This document shows positions 24,627 through 34,788 of a stretch of DNA of 64,000 nucleotides, one piece after another. Made by a program: the position numbers and the translations under genes. Position 1 is the stretch's first letter; every line of letters starts with the position of its first letter. The notes below the pieces were generated by a model that worked only from the letters and a program-made list of their open reading frames with translations, searched no databases and was not told the origin of the DNA. Origin of the DNA: Vigna angularis (Eukaryota; Streptophyta; Magnoliopsida; Fabales; Fabaceae); assembly GCF_016808095.1 (NCBI RefSeq), contig NC_068971.1, positions 22,308,501 to 22,372,500 of the forward strand, given 5' to 3'.

Positions 24627-25452
24627 ACTTGGGTTCCCTTCTCATCTGTCTCCCTTTATGGATTCATTCGAAGCTTTGAATGATTTGTTTCACTCGTAGT
24701 TTTTTTTTGGTTTGGATCTTTCTGTTATTTGAATCTTAGGGTTCCTCTCCTTATGATTATTATCCTTGATTGGATGCTTATGATCATCTGTAAAGCTCAA
24801 ATTTTTATATGATCGATGTACTTGTGGCTGATTTACTTAAGTAGGTTACAACATCCGGAGGCAGTTCGCCTTTGTGGATTGCGACGTTATTTGTTCCCTT
24901 TGGATAATAGTTTTTGGATTTTTCATGGATGTTTTTTTATTAGAAGATGGTGTGGGATTCGTTCTCGTATTTTCCTATGTTATTTGATATCTTGATTTTG
25001 TTTGGTACTTTTTTTTCTTCTCTTTTTAATTCTTGGATGGCATTTGGTTGGAGTTTTCTGTATTCCACTGCTTTAAGGAAATTTATGCAACCTCGTTGTA
25101 GCTAAATGTTTCAAGGTCATATGTTCCCTGTCTATACAATTTTAACCCATTCTGATGAAAGGTAACTTATTCTGCTTCTATGAGGGAAGTTTAGTTGCTT
25201 TCTGATGACATTACCACTCTTGTGTCACTGGATGAATACTTTCTTGCAAAGTATTCTTGAATTTTGTTATTCCTTAAGAAGATTTGTGTGTTACGGTGGG
25301 CCTAATATGTTATTGTATGTTATGTTAATTTAGGGTTTTTGGTTTTGTAGTTTTAATTGAGCTTTGTTCATTTGTTGATTCTTTGGGTTATGCTCTTAGT
25401 TTTAAGGATTACTTTTTCATGGGTTAATTGGTTTAAGTTTATCTTGTCCAAG

Positions 25453-26041
25453 TTATGCTACTGATTCTAAAGAAAATAGCCTTATTCATGAAATTCCTGC
25501 AACTGTTGCGGCTGTTAAAAACCCTTCTAAAATTATATATGATGAACACAACCATAAGTGATTTGCTCCTGGTGATCCAATCAAAAGGGCATTTGCCTAC
25601 TTTGTCCTAACTGGTGGTAGGTTTGTTTATGCCTCCTTGATTCGTCTCCTTGTCCTCAAGTTTGTGCTCAGCATGTGAGCAAGTAAGGATGTTCTTGCCC
25701 TGACTTCACTTGAAGTTTATCTCTCCAGCATTGAGCCAAGCACTATTGTGACTGTTAAGTGGCGTGGAAAACCAGTATTCATCAAGCGCAAAATAGAAGA
25801 TGATATTAAGCTAGCAAATAGTGTTGATATTGCATCTCTTCGTGATCCCCAGCAGGACGCTGAGAGAGTAAAGAACCTTGAGTGGCTTATTGTGACTGGG
25901 GTGTGCACACATCTAGGTTGCATTCCCTTGCCAAATGCTGGTTACTTTGGCGGGTGGTTTTTTCCATGCCATGGTTCCCATTACGATATTTCTGGCAAAA
26001 TTAGGAAGGGATCGACACTATACAATCTAGAGGTACCATGA
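25453..26041 (+). pseudogene. Captured mitochondrial Rieske iron-sulfur protein fragment
   Basis: One continuous frame gives EIPATVAAVKNPSKIIYDEH, then FAYFVLTGG (membrane-anchor region), [22 protein letters not shown], and the Rieske fold with CTHLGCIP and PCHGSHYD. This is the plant ubiquinol-cytochrome c reductase Rieske subunit of complex III. In-frame TGA stops lie at 25559-25561 and 25676-25678. At 25961-25963 the first Cys of the C-P-C-H ligand motif is Phe (TTT), so one of the two cluster-binding cysteines is lost. The presequence is absent and the C-terminus stops after YNLEVP, some 15 residues short of the family end. The coding part runs without introns. Non-functional, carried by the inner CACTA element. 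Confidence 0.92.
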
Positions 26042-26126
26042 ACATTATACCCTTTAATGTTAGCCTTTCGTTGAAAATTTAATGCTTTCACTAAGAAAAC
26101 ACTCATTGCCTTGCACAACACTAGGT

Positions 26127-26222
26127 GATTTCTCCTAAAAGTGTAAGCAGTGTTGTTCTTGATGCACCAGAGGCATGCAAGCTACTGAGTGTTATTGCAA
26201 TTGCTTTGTCAAATTGTTCAAG
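26127..26222 (+). pseudogene. Exon-like captured segment, parent unknown
   Basis: An open stretch reads VISPKSVSSVVLDAPEACKL and then LSVIAIALSNCSR. It is bounded by AG on the left (CACTAG then GTGATT) and by AG then GTAACT on the right, like an internal exon. Base composition is higher in GC than the flanks. I do not recognise the parent gene with confidence. Confidence 0.4.
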
Positions 26223-26667
26223 GTAACTATTGTTCCTTGTTTTTTAATGTTTAATTAGTTGAGAAATTTACAATAACTTGTGTGCATGGGCCCATCTATT
26301 TTGCATTTGCATTTTATGTCTGACTATTATCAGTTACTAAAGTGTTACTTATTAGAATATTTGGGTTTATGTAGTCTCTTTTATCTGAAATAAATTACAC
26401 TTGTGCCCTCAGTATTTATCTAAAATAAAGTTTCCCACGCTCTTCCTGGTTCCAATCCTCTTCACTTGAAAACAAAATGGACATCTCAAAGTTCAGTAAA
26501 TTGACTATGCTTGGTGTGTTTAATTTGAAAAGAAGGGTGGGAGTTTAGATGGAGTGAGAAGGAAACGTGGCATGATTTGGTATATATGTGTTTAACTTCT
26601 CTCTGTTCAAAGTTTTAGATTGATAAAAATAAAAAAAAATTATGATAGATAAGGAAAACAAAACTCG

Positions 26668-26671
<4 letters not shown>

Positions 26672-26733
<62 letters not shown>
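26672..26733. repeat. (TA)n microsatellite
   Basis: Uninterrupted dinucleotide tract of about 62 bp inside the inner CACTA element. Confidence 0.95.
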
Positions 26734-26737
<4 letters not shown>

Positions 26738-26748
26738 CTGAAAAAAAA

Positions 26749-26982
26749 TGTGTTTGGAGTAAAGTTGTTTGGCTTTTTATTTGATGAACTTAAAGTTTCA
26801 TAATCTTTAACAGGTTCTGCTACTAATAAAGTATTATATATTACTACTGAAAAAAAATGATTAACTAATTTTTTATTCCAAAATCATGTGTTTGGAGTAA
26901 AGTTGTTTGGCTTTTTATTTGATGAACTTAAAGTTTCATAATCTTTAACAGGTTCTGCTACTAATAAAGTATTATATATTAC
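26749..26982. repeat. Duplicated 96 bp segment
   Basis: 26749-26844 and 26887-26982 are essentially identical (both begin TGTGTTTGGAGTAAAG and run to TATATATTAC), 138 bp apart. This is a recent local duplication within the inner CACTA element. Confidence 0.88.
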
Positions 26983-27307
26983 ATTATGTTCTTATAATTA
27001 TTTTGGTATTAATAAACGTATAATAAACGATAAAAAAATTGAAGCTATAGATTTTGGTATTAATTAAAATGTTGAAGGATTTGGAAACACTTTTACTTTC
27101 TCTTTTTATATAAGTGAGTTTTTTGGTGCAGATGTTGCAATTTGGCAGCACGGAAGGGATGAAACACTTGTTTTGTAAAAGGATGGGAAGGATTTAACAA
27201 GTCTTCAATTACTTTCCAAAATGCCACAGGTTTTACAGAGCCCGAATCAGCTGGGTCTTTTTTAAGAGAATCATATATCATTGTACTTTCCCTATAACAA
27301 TGGAAAT

Positions 27308-27378
27308 GATGCAATGGAATTAGCTTTGTCTTTGGAGAAGTTGGTTCTGAGAAACTTCAAAATGTGCATAGTGTAATG
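27308..27378 (+). pseudogene. Probable captured ferritin fragment
   Basis: Reads NDAMELALSLEKLV and, one base out of frame, SEKLQNVHSV. Plant ferritins carry AMELALSLEKL followed by a NEKLLNVHSV-like segment in their fourth helix region. Compared with them this piece lacks two residues before AMEL and one base after LEKLV. About 23 residues survive. The short length limits certainty, but the two motifs are in the right order and spacing. Confidence 0.55.
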
Positions 27379-27444
27379 CCTTTTGAGTTGTTTTTTTATT
27401 TAGAAGTAGAATTTAAATGTTTTTCCTATTTACTGAAGTGTAAG

Positions 27445-27540
27445 AAGTTGTAGTGTTGTAGTGTTGTGGCAGCAAGTATCTTACGTAAAACACTACAAGT
27501 TGTAGTGTTATGGCAGCAAGTATCTTATGTAAAACACTAC
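27445..27540. repeat. Tandem duplication of about 45-52 bp
   Basis: Two adjacent units around GGCAGCAAGTATCTTA followed by GTAAAACACTAC (27445-27496 and 27497-27540). Confidence 0.8.
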
Positions 27541-27669
27541 AAATATATTATGCAATATCATTTAATATCTCGTTTTCAACTATCCTTCTCCAGTAAAAAT
27601 ATCAGTGATTAGTTTGATTTGATGTCATGAAAAATTTCATAATCTAAACTAGTGGAAGGAAAATAGGGC

Positions 27670-27905
27670 CTCTGTGCTTCGGTAATTACAGAAGGCTTTT
27701 GCTCTTCGGTAATTACCGACGACCTTTGTCTTTCGATAATTACCGAAAGTCTTTGGCCTTCGGTAATTACCGAAGGCTTTTGCCAAGGTCGTCGGTAATG
27801 GTTAGCGACAAACGATTTATCGATGGCCAATTGGTCGTCAATAATAGGCATTATCGACGGCTTTTTTACTATTTTCAACGGACGTGGGCCGTCGATAATG
27901 CCCTT
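27670..27905. repeat. Palindromic subterminal repeats of the inner CACTA element
   Basis: Several copies of TTCGGTAATTACCGAA-like palindromes at about 30 bp spacing, then GTCGATAAT / ATTATCGACGG words. Such arrays are where CACTA transposases bind in known systems; that role here is inference. Confidence 0.75.
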
Positions 27906-28287
27906 TGTTTTGGTAGTGTTTGTTGTTGTTGTTTGGTTGAACTTGTTTTTTGTTGTTGTTTGATTGAACTTGTTTGTTGTTTGTCATTGTTGTTTATTGT
28001 TGATACTATATTACACATTCATAGTTCATGCTTTACAAAATATAAAAACTGAAATTTGTTGTTTTTTTTCTTTACAAGTCTCGTAGAGTTGTAAAAAAGA
28101 TCACAATTAATTAAAAATATAAAAAAATTGATTAACGTCGTTTAATGATAAAATTCGACGTTAAATTTAACGTCGAATTTTTTAAATTCGACGTCAATTT
28201 AACGTCTCCCGATATGACGTCGTTCTCAAATTTGACATGAAAAGCCCAAAATATTCGACGTTGTACGCTGTTTTTGTACTAGTGATA

Positions 28288-29940
28288 CTCCATTCCCAAC
28301 AGTTTCATTCAAAAGATTATATATAGAAGGTTTGTCATGCATAACTAAATAACAATTATATATAAATTACCAACATATATTATGTGTGTCCTTATCCAAA
28401 TTTGTTTAAGTACTAGATTATAGAAATGTCTTACATGACATATAATATTGTTCTTTCCTTATAAAACCATCACTTTCTCAAATATTTCTTTCACTAAAAA
28501 TTTTAATTTGTATTCCTTATAACAACTCCTTTGTTGATATGTTGGCTATTAAGTAGTCCAGAAATATTTTCCAGAAGAAAAAAATCGTTATGTGGAAAGG
28601 GGATTCCGGAAGGGATAAGTCATTGTCTAGAAAATGGATTTTTGAAGTCAGCTTTTAAAAATAATTCTAAAAACATATTTTTTGCTGAAAACAATATTTC
28701 GGAATATACTTTTTACCTGCATATAACCAACGTCAAAACACAGCAAAAAATGAAGCTCTTGCATATCATACTAAATGATTTAACAAGAAAAAATTATTGA
28801 AGAGAGTTATGAACAGAGAAAACTGTTGCGGTTAACTTTGTCCCCTTATTCAGAAAAGAGATCACTACTCATTCCCTTCTGAATGTTTCATATTGATAAA
28901 CATATTTTCATTTCATTTTTGTAAATTACACATCTTCTAGATTTGAGCATATTGAAGAATATTGAGTAGTTTCCAAGAAGAGCTGCATTGATATACCAAC
29001 TAATTAAAAATCAACCAGAAATTAGTAAACTAGTCATAATGAACCTGTTAGCTCTTAGTTGGACCAGAAAATTACATTCCAAAGTAAATCAGATCATGTA
29101 AGTTTATTTTAAACAATTCACATCTCCAACTTGTTTAGTCAATATAAACATTATGTTGTCATTCTGATTTATCATTTTCTGCATAAGTGAAATTAAGAAA
29201 AACAACACGCACAAAATTTCAAATTAGAATTTAAACTTAATAAATTTGTTACCATCACGCTCATAGTTTAGTGTTTACTCATTTCATTTCTATTATTTTA
29301 TCAAAATTGGTATTAAGAAACTAAATGCTTTGCAACTATTATGGGTTGATGCTAACGTCTTTTTGTGGGAGATTTCTTGTTTTTTTTAGTTTTGAAATTA
29401 TTGTAGACTTTAGTTTTTTACAAATTTAATAACAATCAGAAGGGAAAAGATATAACACAACCCTCCAATAAAAAATCACCATCAATATCATCAATTATTT
29501 TGTTATTAAAGTGAAAAACAAATGAATGAACAGAGCAAGAATAACAAATAGCAGTATCGCGGGTTGCAATGTGTTGGTGAGAGAGAGGATGGAGGTGAGA
29601 GAGAAACAAATGGGATAAGTAAGGAAGGTAGATTAAGGTAGATTAGTGCTAGGTGGATGTTTCTGATTTTTTTTAGTTGGGACTACTATAGGGATGACAA
29701 ACACAAGGTTGGAGTGAGAAAGATGAAAGAGAAAAGGTTTAGAGGATTGAGGGATGTGGGGTGAGTAAGGATTTGGGGTTTCTTGTTTCTCTGTTTTTAG
29801 TTATGAGAATTGAAATTATCCAAATACCCTTGACCTTAAAACTTAGAATCCATAATATATGATCATATTTTTGTCTACTAAAACTCAGTACACATTACTA
29901 AAATGTACCAACTGAAAAATAGACATACGCAAGTTAGCAA
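28288..29940. other. AT-rich intergenic DNA, no gene seen
   Basis: A plus-strand frame of 89 codons at 28531-28800 has no recognisable domain and no coding-like composition. 29560-29780 is somewhat purine-rich (GAGAGAG words). Confidence 0.5.
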
Positions 29941-29941
29941 A

Positions 29942-30059
<118 letters not shown>

Positions 30060-30268
30060 CATGTACACACACATGTATACATGTACATATACACACAAAA
30101 TCTTAAATTCCTACCGCTCGGTTCCACCTTACCACTCGGTTCTCCATTCCATCACTTGGGTCTACCTTTCACCGATCGGTCCAATCTTCCACCGCTTAAC
30201 TATCAGATCTCAATCCTAACTACCACCGCCTCACTACTCAACCACTTCCCGTTATTTTCCTTTCTTCT

Positions 30269-31000
30269 GTATATATATAGGCATTGACTTATATCTTTTT
30301 GTAATAATTCCTACATTCATTAGAAATATACACGTTTTCTCTTCTTCATGGCTTTCAATACTTTTCTCTGTGAGTATGAATATGAAGACAATATTTTGCC
30401 TCTCACTATCGGGATACCTCTATGATGGTATCATAGCTCTTCCTTTGAAGAGCTCTGCTGCGCGCATCAGACTCTGGTTTCTACTTCTTCTTCTTTCGCT
30501 TTCTTGAAGATTTTTCTTCTTCTCTTTTGTATCTTCACCCCAGCTAGAGTCCAGCCACCTCCTTGGTCTCACCCCTTCTTGATTCAACCAATTATCACGC
30601 ATGGAGCAAATCCATGGAGAATGTGTTGAGTGCAAAGAACAAATCTCAATTCATCGATGGAACTGTTGAAGAGCCACCTCGTGGAGATTCCTCTCACAAT
30701 GCCTGGAAAAGATACAACAACATGGTGGTTTCTTGATTGGTCCACTCGGTGTCACCAGAAATCAGGCATAGCATTCTTTGGATAGAAGATGGCAATTTGG
30801 AAAGATCTCAAATCAAGATTCTTCCAGGGAGATTTGTTGCGCATCTCCGAACTGCAAAAAGACGTCTCTTCCCTAAAGCAAGGAACATCCATCGTCAGTG
30901 AGTTTTATACTAAATTGTGTATCATATGGGATGATGAGCTGGAGAATTTTCGCCCTGATCCAACATGCACATGTGACGTCCAGTGTTCCTGCAAAATGTT
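30269..31000 (+). pseudogene. Truncated Ty1/copia element: LTR end, primer site, partial gag
   Basis: TGTATATATATAG at 30269-30281 is a likely LTR TATA box. TGGTATCATAGC at 30426-30437 is one base from the tRNA-iMet primer site. From about 30598 the gag reads WSKSMENVLSAKNKSQFIDG, then AWKRYNNMVVS and a stop, then after a frame change WKDLKSRFFQGDLLRISELQ, LKQGTSIVSEFYTKL and a Cys-rich CTCDVQCSC end. This is the UBN2/Retrotran_gag family. Nothing of pol follows, so the element is 3'-truncated near 31000. Upstream CGCTCGGTTCCACC-type words (30110-30200) are probably LTR sequence, but the left border is not visible. Confidence 0.75.
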
Positions 31001-32110
31001 AAGAATTTATTATGTTAAGAATTTAAATTTATATTTAAGAAAATCTTAATACTTTTATGTAGTCAGTGTGTTTGTGTCTGATGTAAGTATCACATGGCAG
31101 TTTTCATGGAGTTTTCTACTTAACGACATTGCTGATAGTTAAGGTGGAGAAGAGGAGGAAGAAACAATACTTTATTGAGGAAGGTGAGTACAGAGAAAAA
31201 AGCAATGGAAGAAATAAAATATAAAGAAAGATAGAAAAAAATATTCTAGACCATTCGATTAAAAAGGAAAATATCTTATGGTTCACAAATTATCTTCCAC
31301 GATTGGGGCTTTCCCATTTTTTTTCAATTATACCTCTAATTTAACGTTTAATGAATTTACATAATGTATTTATTTTGATATAAAAATAAAAAGGTAAAAA
31401 AATATAATTATTTTATTAGGATTAAAAGTATTTATCGAATTCTTTTTATTTCTACTTAAAAACATTAAAAGAGAAAAACAAATATAGAGATAATAGCAAT
31501 CTTAATTTAAATTACTATATATATTTAATCTTTTACATTTTTATGTTGTCATTCTATCCCATTTGAATGTAACATTAAAAGTCATAAGTTTGCATATTTA
31601 TTTTCATATATTTAGTTCTAAATGAAACAAAAGTAATTAATGGCTACACGGCATGAAAATCTTTGTCAATCGAATGCATTTTCTATCATAAGGAGTAAAT
31701 TAGATAGGAAATGACAAAATAATAATCTCTCTACAAACAAATATATACACTATTTGATTTGTCTACATCTATGTAATACTTAAAAAAATCTAATATATCT
31801 ATTTCTTTAATTAATGCTTCTTAAATTATTAAGTAGGTGTAAAACAAAAAATAGAATATCCATGTATCATTACCCAGTTGTAGTAATAATAAGACGCCAC
31901 TTATCTATATTAATAAATATAGAGCATATATATTTTATAAGCATTTTTTTAAGTATATCAAACATTGTGAAAACTGTTTTGGGTTGTAACTATTGTAATA
32001 CCTACAAATTAGTTGTGATCATTATTTTTTGTCCGTGTTTTCTCTATGAAATATAAAATAAAACATTACTTAACACTAGTCCCTTTGTTTATGGCTATAA
32101 TAAAGTTGTG
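31001..32110. other. AT-rich intergenic DNA, no gene seen
   Basis: Long A/T runs, no protein-like frame. It precedes the RING gene's promoter. Confidence 0.55.
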
Positions 32111-33051
32111 AAGGCTGTATTATGAAGAGATCGATTACAAGAGGATCATCCCGCAAAGTTGGGAGAGATGTGCTTCCCCATGAAATTCGTTTTTCTATCC
32201 AAAACCCAACATTCTCTTCCACAACACACTCTCTTCTTTATCTCTCCCCTTCACACCATGCATCCCAATTTGCAATTTTACTCAACATACAATACAAGGT
32301 CACAAATCATAACACCCATTACAGCTACAACGACATCATCAACAACATTACTGCATTCTTTATCATCACAAAAGCAATGACATTGTGAGTCCCTCCCCCA
32401 CCATCACCACCACCACCACCCTTTCTAATGAATCCTTTCTTAATTTCTCATTTCTAATCACTTTTTCATTCACCTATATATCATTCTGTTCCTCTTCATA
32501 TTACTCACTGTTTTTCATTTGCAGGAATAAACTAATCAATTAATTCACACATAGCACTGTTTGTATAGAGCTGCGTCCTCTCTCTCTCAATTTGCACGGG
32601 GACCAATCCAAGGTTTATTCTCTCTCTGTTTTTTTTTTCATTACAATGTGCCCTGCCCAGAAAACGATTGATCATACAAAAAAAACGTTTCTATGCTGTT
32701 TCGTTTTGTCTTTCTTTCATTTTCCATGAAAAAGACTGTTTTACGGAGAAAAAAATGTTGACACATTACCCATCTAAGCACCATTAAACAGAAAGTTGCA
32801 TTTCTCTGGAGATGGAATAGAACCCTAAAAATGTAAATCCAATATGCATGCATTAAGAATGCGAAGTTTCTCCTTCCACTATAATTAATAAGTATGGAAG
32901 AGTAGATGCGTACCTGAATCAAATTGAAGCATAGGTGTTTGTGTTATTGTTTGATAGAATTCGTAACGAACAAAATTGTGTGTTAGTGGGAAACATATTT
33001 GTGTGCATGTGTGTGATAGAAGGTCGCCGGAGGGTAACACTACATGAAGAA
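32111..33051 (+). promoter_or_regulatory. Promoter / 5' UTR region of the RING-finger gene
   Basis: CT-rich leader text (TCTCTCTCTC near 32577 and 32615) and a possible 5' UTR intron between GTGAGT at 32385 and TTTGCAG ending at 32524. These splice borders are seen only as motifs; RNA reads would settle them. Confidence 0.3.
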
Positions 33052-34533
33052 ATGTCAGCTTCCGATAGCAGCCGAGCCCGTGTGCTAGCCGGCTTGACCC
33101 TCGACGACGTGTTAGCGAACCAGAAGAGACCTTCCTCGACGCCGCCCAGGGAACCACCACCGCCCAAGAACCGAACCCTTCTTGACATCATCAAAGACGA
33201 CGAGTCCAACAAAAAGGATCGCAGGTATATATTAAAGCTCCTTAGCTTTAAAAAATTTTCTTCATCTAAGTATATTTTCTTAATTTGTTTAAGAAATTAT
33301 ATACTTAAAATTTTTAATTTGTCTATGATCTAAATTCATTTCATTCTCTTGGAGAAATTTGTTTCTGTTATGATGGTACGAGAGAGGGGCCTTAATTTTA
33401 AAATACTTAAATTTGTCTTAAAATGTTAAGACTCTATAATTAATAAATAACAATGTGTTTGGATAATTTTTTATTAATATTTATAGGAATAGAAAATAAA
33501 ATAGTTGTTTTCAAAAATTAAAAATAAACTTATGTGTGAGCTAATGTATATGGATTTTTCTTCAAAAACTAGTTCTTAAAAAAAAAAAAACTGTAATTGC
33601 AGATCTTGGAAAGCCTTCAAGGACAAGCTTAGGCTAAAGCGCGCAGGGTCTGCCTGGATATCGACAATTCATATCCCTACTTCGGATGTTCCTATTCCTA
33701 ACCCGAATAGTAGAATCTTTACCCAGTTTGGTCGCCGTAACTCGGTCCGATTCCCCACTCAGACTACAACTCCGACTCAGTCTCTGACTCAGACTCCAAC
33801 TCCGACTCAGACTCCATCTCCAACTCAGTCCGACTCGGACATGTCATCGCACTACATGACTCACCAGGTCGAGGACCTCAACCCCGCCACCGAAGACTCC
33901 GGTCCTCCGGCCACCGCACCCCGGGCAATCCGCCCCACGTTTAGCCGCCGCGGCTCCACCCGCTTCACCGGCGAAACCGCCGACAACAACACCGCCGGGA
34001 CCCTGCGGCCGCAGCTCTCGTTGCGGAGTTCGGCCAACATGCCGACGGCGGAGCCGTACCGGCGGGGGAGGGTGGTGACCTTCCGCGACAGCTTCGACGA
34101 CGAGGATGGGGAGGAGGACGGGGAGAAGCCGGGGGAGGGGAGGGCGCTGTCAGCGAGGGAGGCGGTTGCGGCGCAGGAGGCGTCGGAAGCGGCGGCGCAG
34201 GAGGCGGAGGCGGAGGAGGAGCAGGCGCCGGTGATGATGTCGCTGATGGACTTGTTAGAGGAGACTGACAGGGAAATGGGGCTTGAAGGATCAAGGTATA
34301 TATTGAGTGATGAGGAGGATTTTGATGAGGATGCAGATGATGATGGTGAAGATGGAGATGGAGGGGGTTCCATGGAGCACACTTGCTGTATTTGCATGGT
34401 CAGGCATAAGGCTGCTTCTATTATACCATGTGGCCACACTTTCTGCAGGATGTGTTCAAGGGAGCTTATGGTTAGTAGAGGGAATTGTCCACTCTGCAAC
34501 AATTTCATTTTGGAGATTCTTGAAATTTTTTAA
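33052..34533 (+). CDS. C3HC4 RING-finger protein (putative E3 ubiquitin ligase)
   Basis: Two exons, 33052-33224 and 33603-34533, give a 367-residue protein. The intron has GTATAT...TTGCAG borders and rejoins the codon AG/A without shift. The N-terminus (LAGLTLDDVLANQKRP ... RTLLDIIKDDE ... SWKAFKDKLRLKRAGSAW) is a conserved plant block. Then come a Thr/Pro/Gln-rich repeat (about residues 110-135), an Arg/Ser-rich stretch, and an acidic Ala/Glu-rich segment (about 200-310). The C-terminal RING has Cys pairs CCIC, PCGHTFCRMC and CPLC, the full C3HC4 set, ending about ten residues before the stop. Such proteins usually transfer ubiquitin from an E2; the substrate is unknown. The ATG at 33052 is the first one leading into the conserved block. 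Exon 2 is much more GC-rich than its surroundings. Confidence 0.9.
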
Positions 34534-34705
34534 CTTTTCTTTTTAATAATTTCGAACAATTTGTTGATTTTCTTTTTCTTTTTTTAACTTTTTTCTGTTA
34601 ATTTTTCTGATTTATTGTTAATGTTGTTAATTTTGTTGTTATTATTATTATTATTTTGTCTGTTTCTCCCCTTTTGAGGTGTGAATTGCAGTGCTCACCT
34701 TATTT

Positions 34706-34788
34706 CTTTCCATGCGTAGAGATGAAGTTTTTTTATAGTTTGTTGCTTTCCATGCGTAGAGATGAAGTTTTTTTATAGTTTGTTGCTG
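34706..34788. repeat. 42 bp tandem duplication in the 3' region of the RING gene
   Basis: Two consecutive copies of a unit containing CCATGCGTAGAGATGAAG, likely within the 3' UTR or just past it. Confidence 0.88.

Larger units (their letters stand above)
23872..27918. mobile_element. Inner CACTA element (4047 bp) carrying host gene fragments
   Basis: Ends are CACTACAATAAAA at 23872 and, inverted from 27918, CACTACCAAAACAAAGG. TTT flanks both sides (23869-23871 and 27919-27921). The left subterminal has TTATCGACGACC, and the right subterminal has several palindromic TTCGGTAATTACCGAA repeats. No transposase frame is present. The interior holds an LRR receptor kinase fragment on the minus strand (24408-24626), a Rieske iron-sulfur protein fragment on the plus strand (25453-26041), an exon-like piece (26127-26222) and a probable ferritin fragment (27308-27378). 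It is a Pack-CACTA type element. Confidence 0.82.
23364..28284. mobile_element. Outer CACTA (En/Spm) element, 874 bp before being invaded
   Basis: Terminal inverted repeats are CACTAGTGCAAAAACAGCGT at 23364 and, inverted from 28284, CACTAGTACAAAAACAGCGT. Both sides carry ATA (23361-23363 and 28285-28287), a perfect 3 bp duplication. Subterminal regions (23385-23545 and 28130-28265) hold repeated AACGTCGAA / TTCGACGTT words, the likely transposase-binding repeats. Of the 4921 bp, 4047 belong to a second CACTA element (23872-27918). The original element therefore had 508 bp on the left and 366 bp on the right, with no transposase gene, and was non-autonomous. Confidence 0.88.

Noticed and set aside
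24174..24699. Plus-strand frames of about 128 codons in the inner CACTA element
   Set aside because: They are shadows of the minus-strand LRR receptor kinase fragment, which gives the recognisable protein.
28531..28800. 89-codon plus-strand frame
   Set aside because: No recognisable features, AT-rich codons, no neighbouring exon or promoter evidence.
33861..34508. 215-codon minus-strand frame opposite the RING gene
   Set aside because: It is the antisense shadow of GC-rich exon 2, with Ser/Ala/Pro low complexity and no domain.
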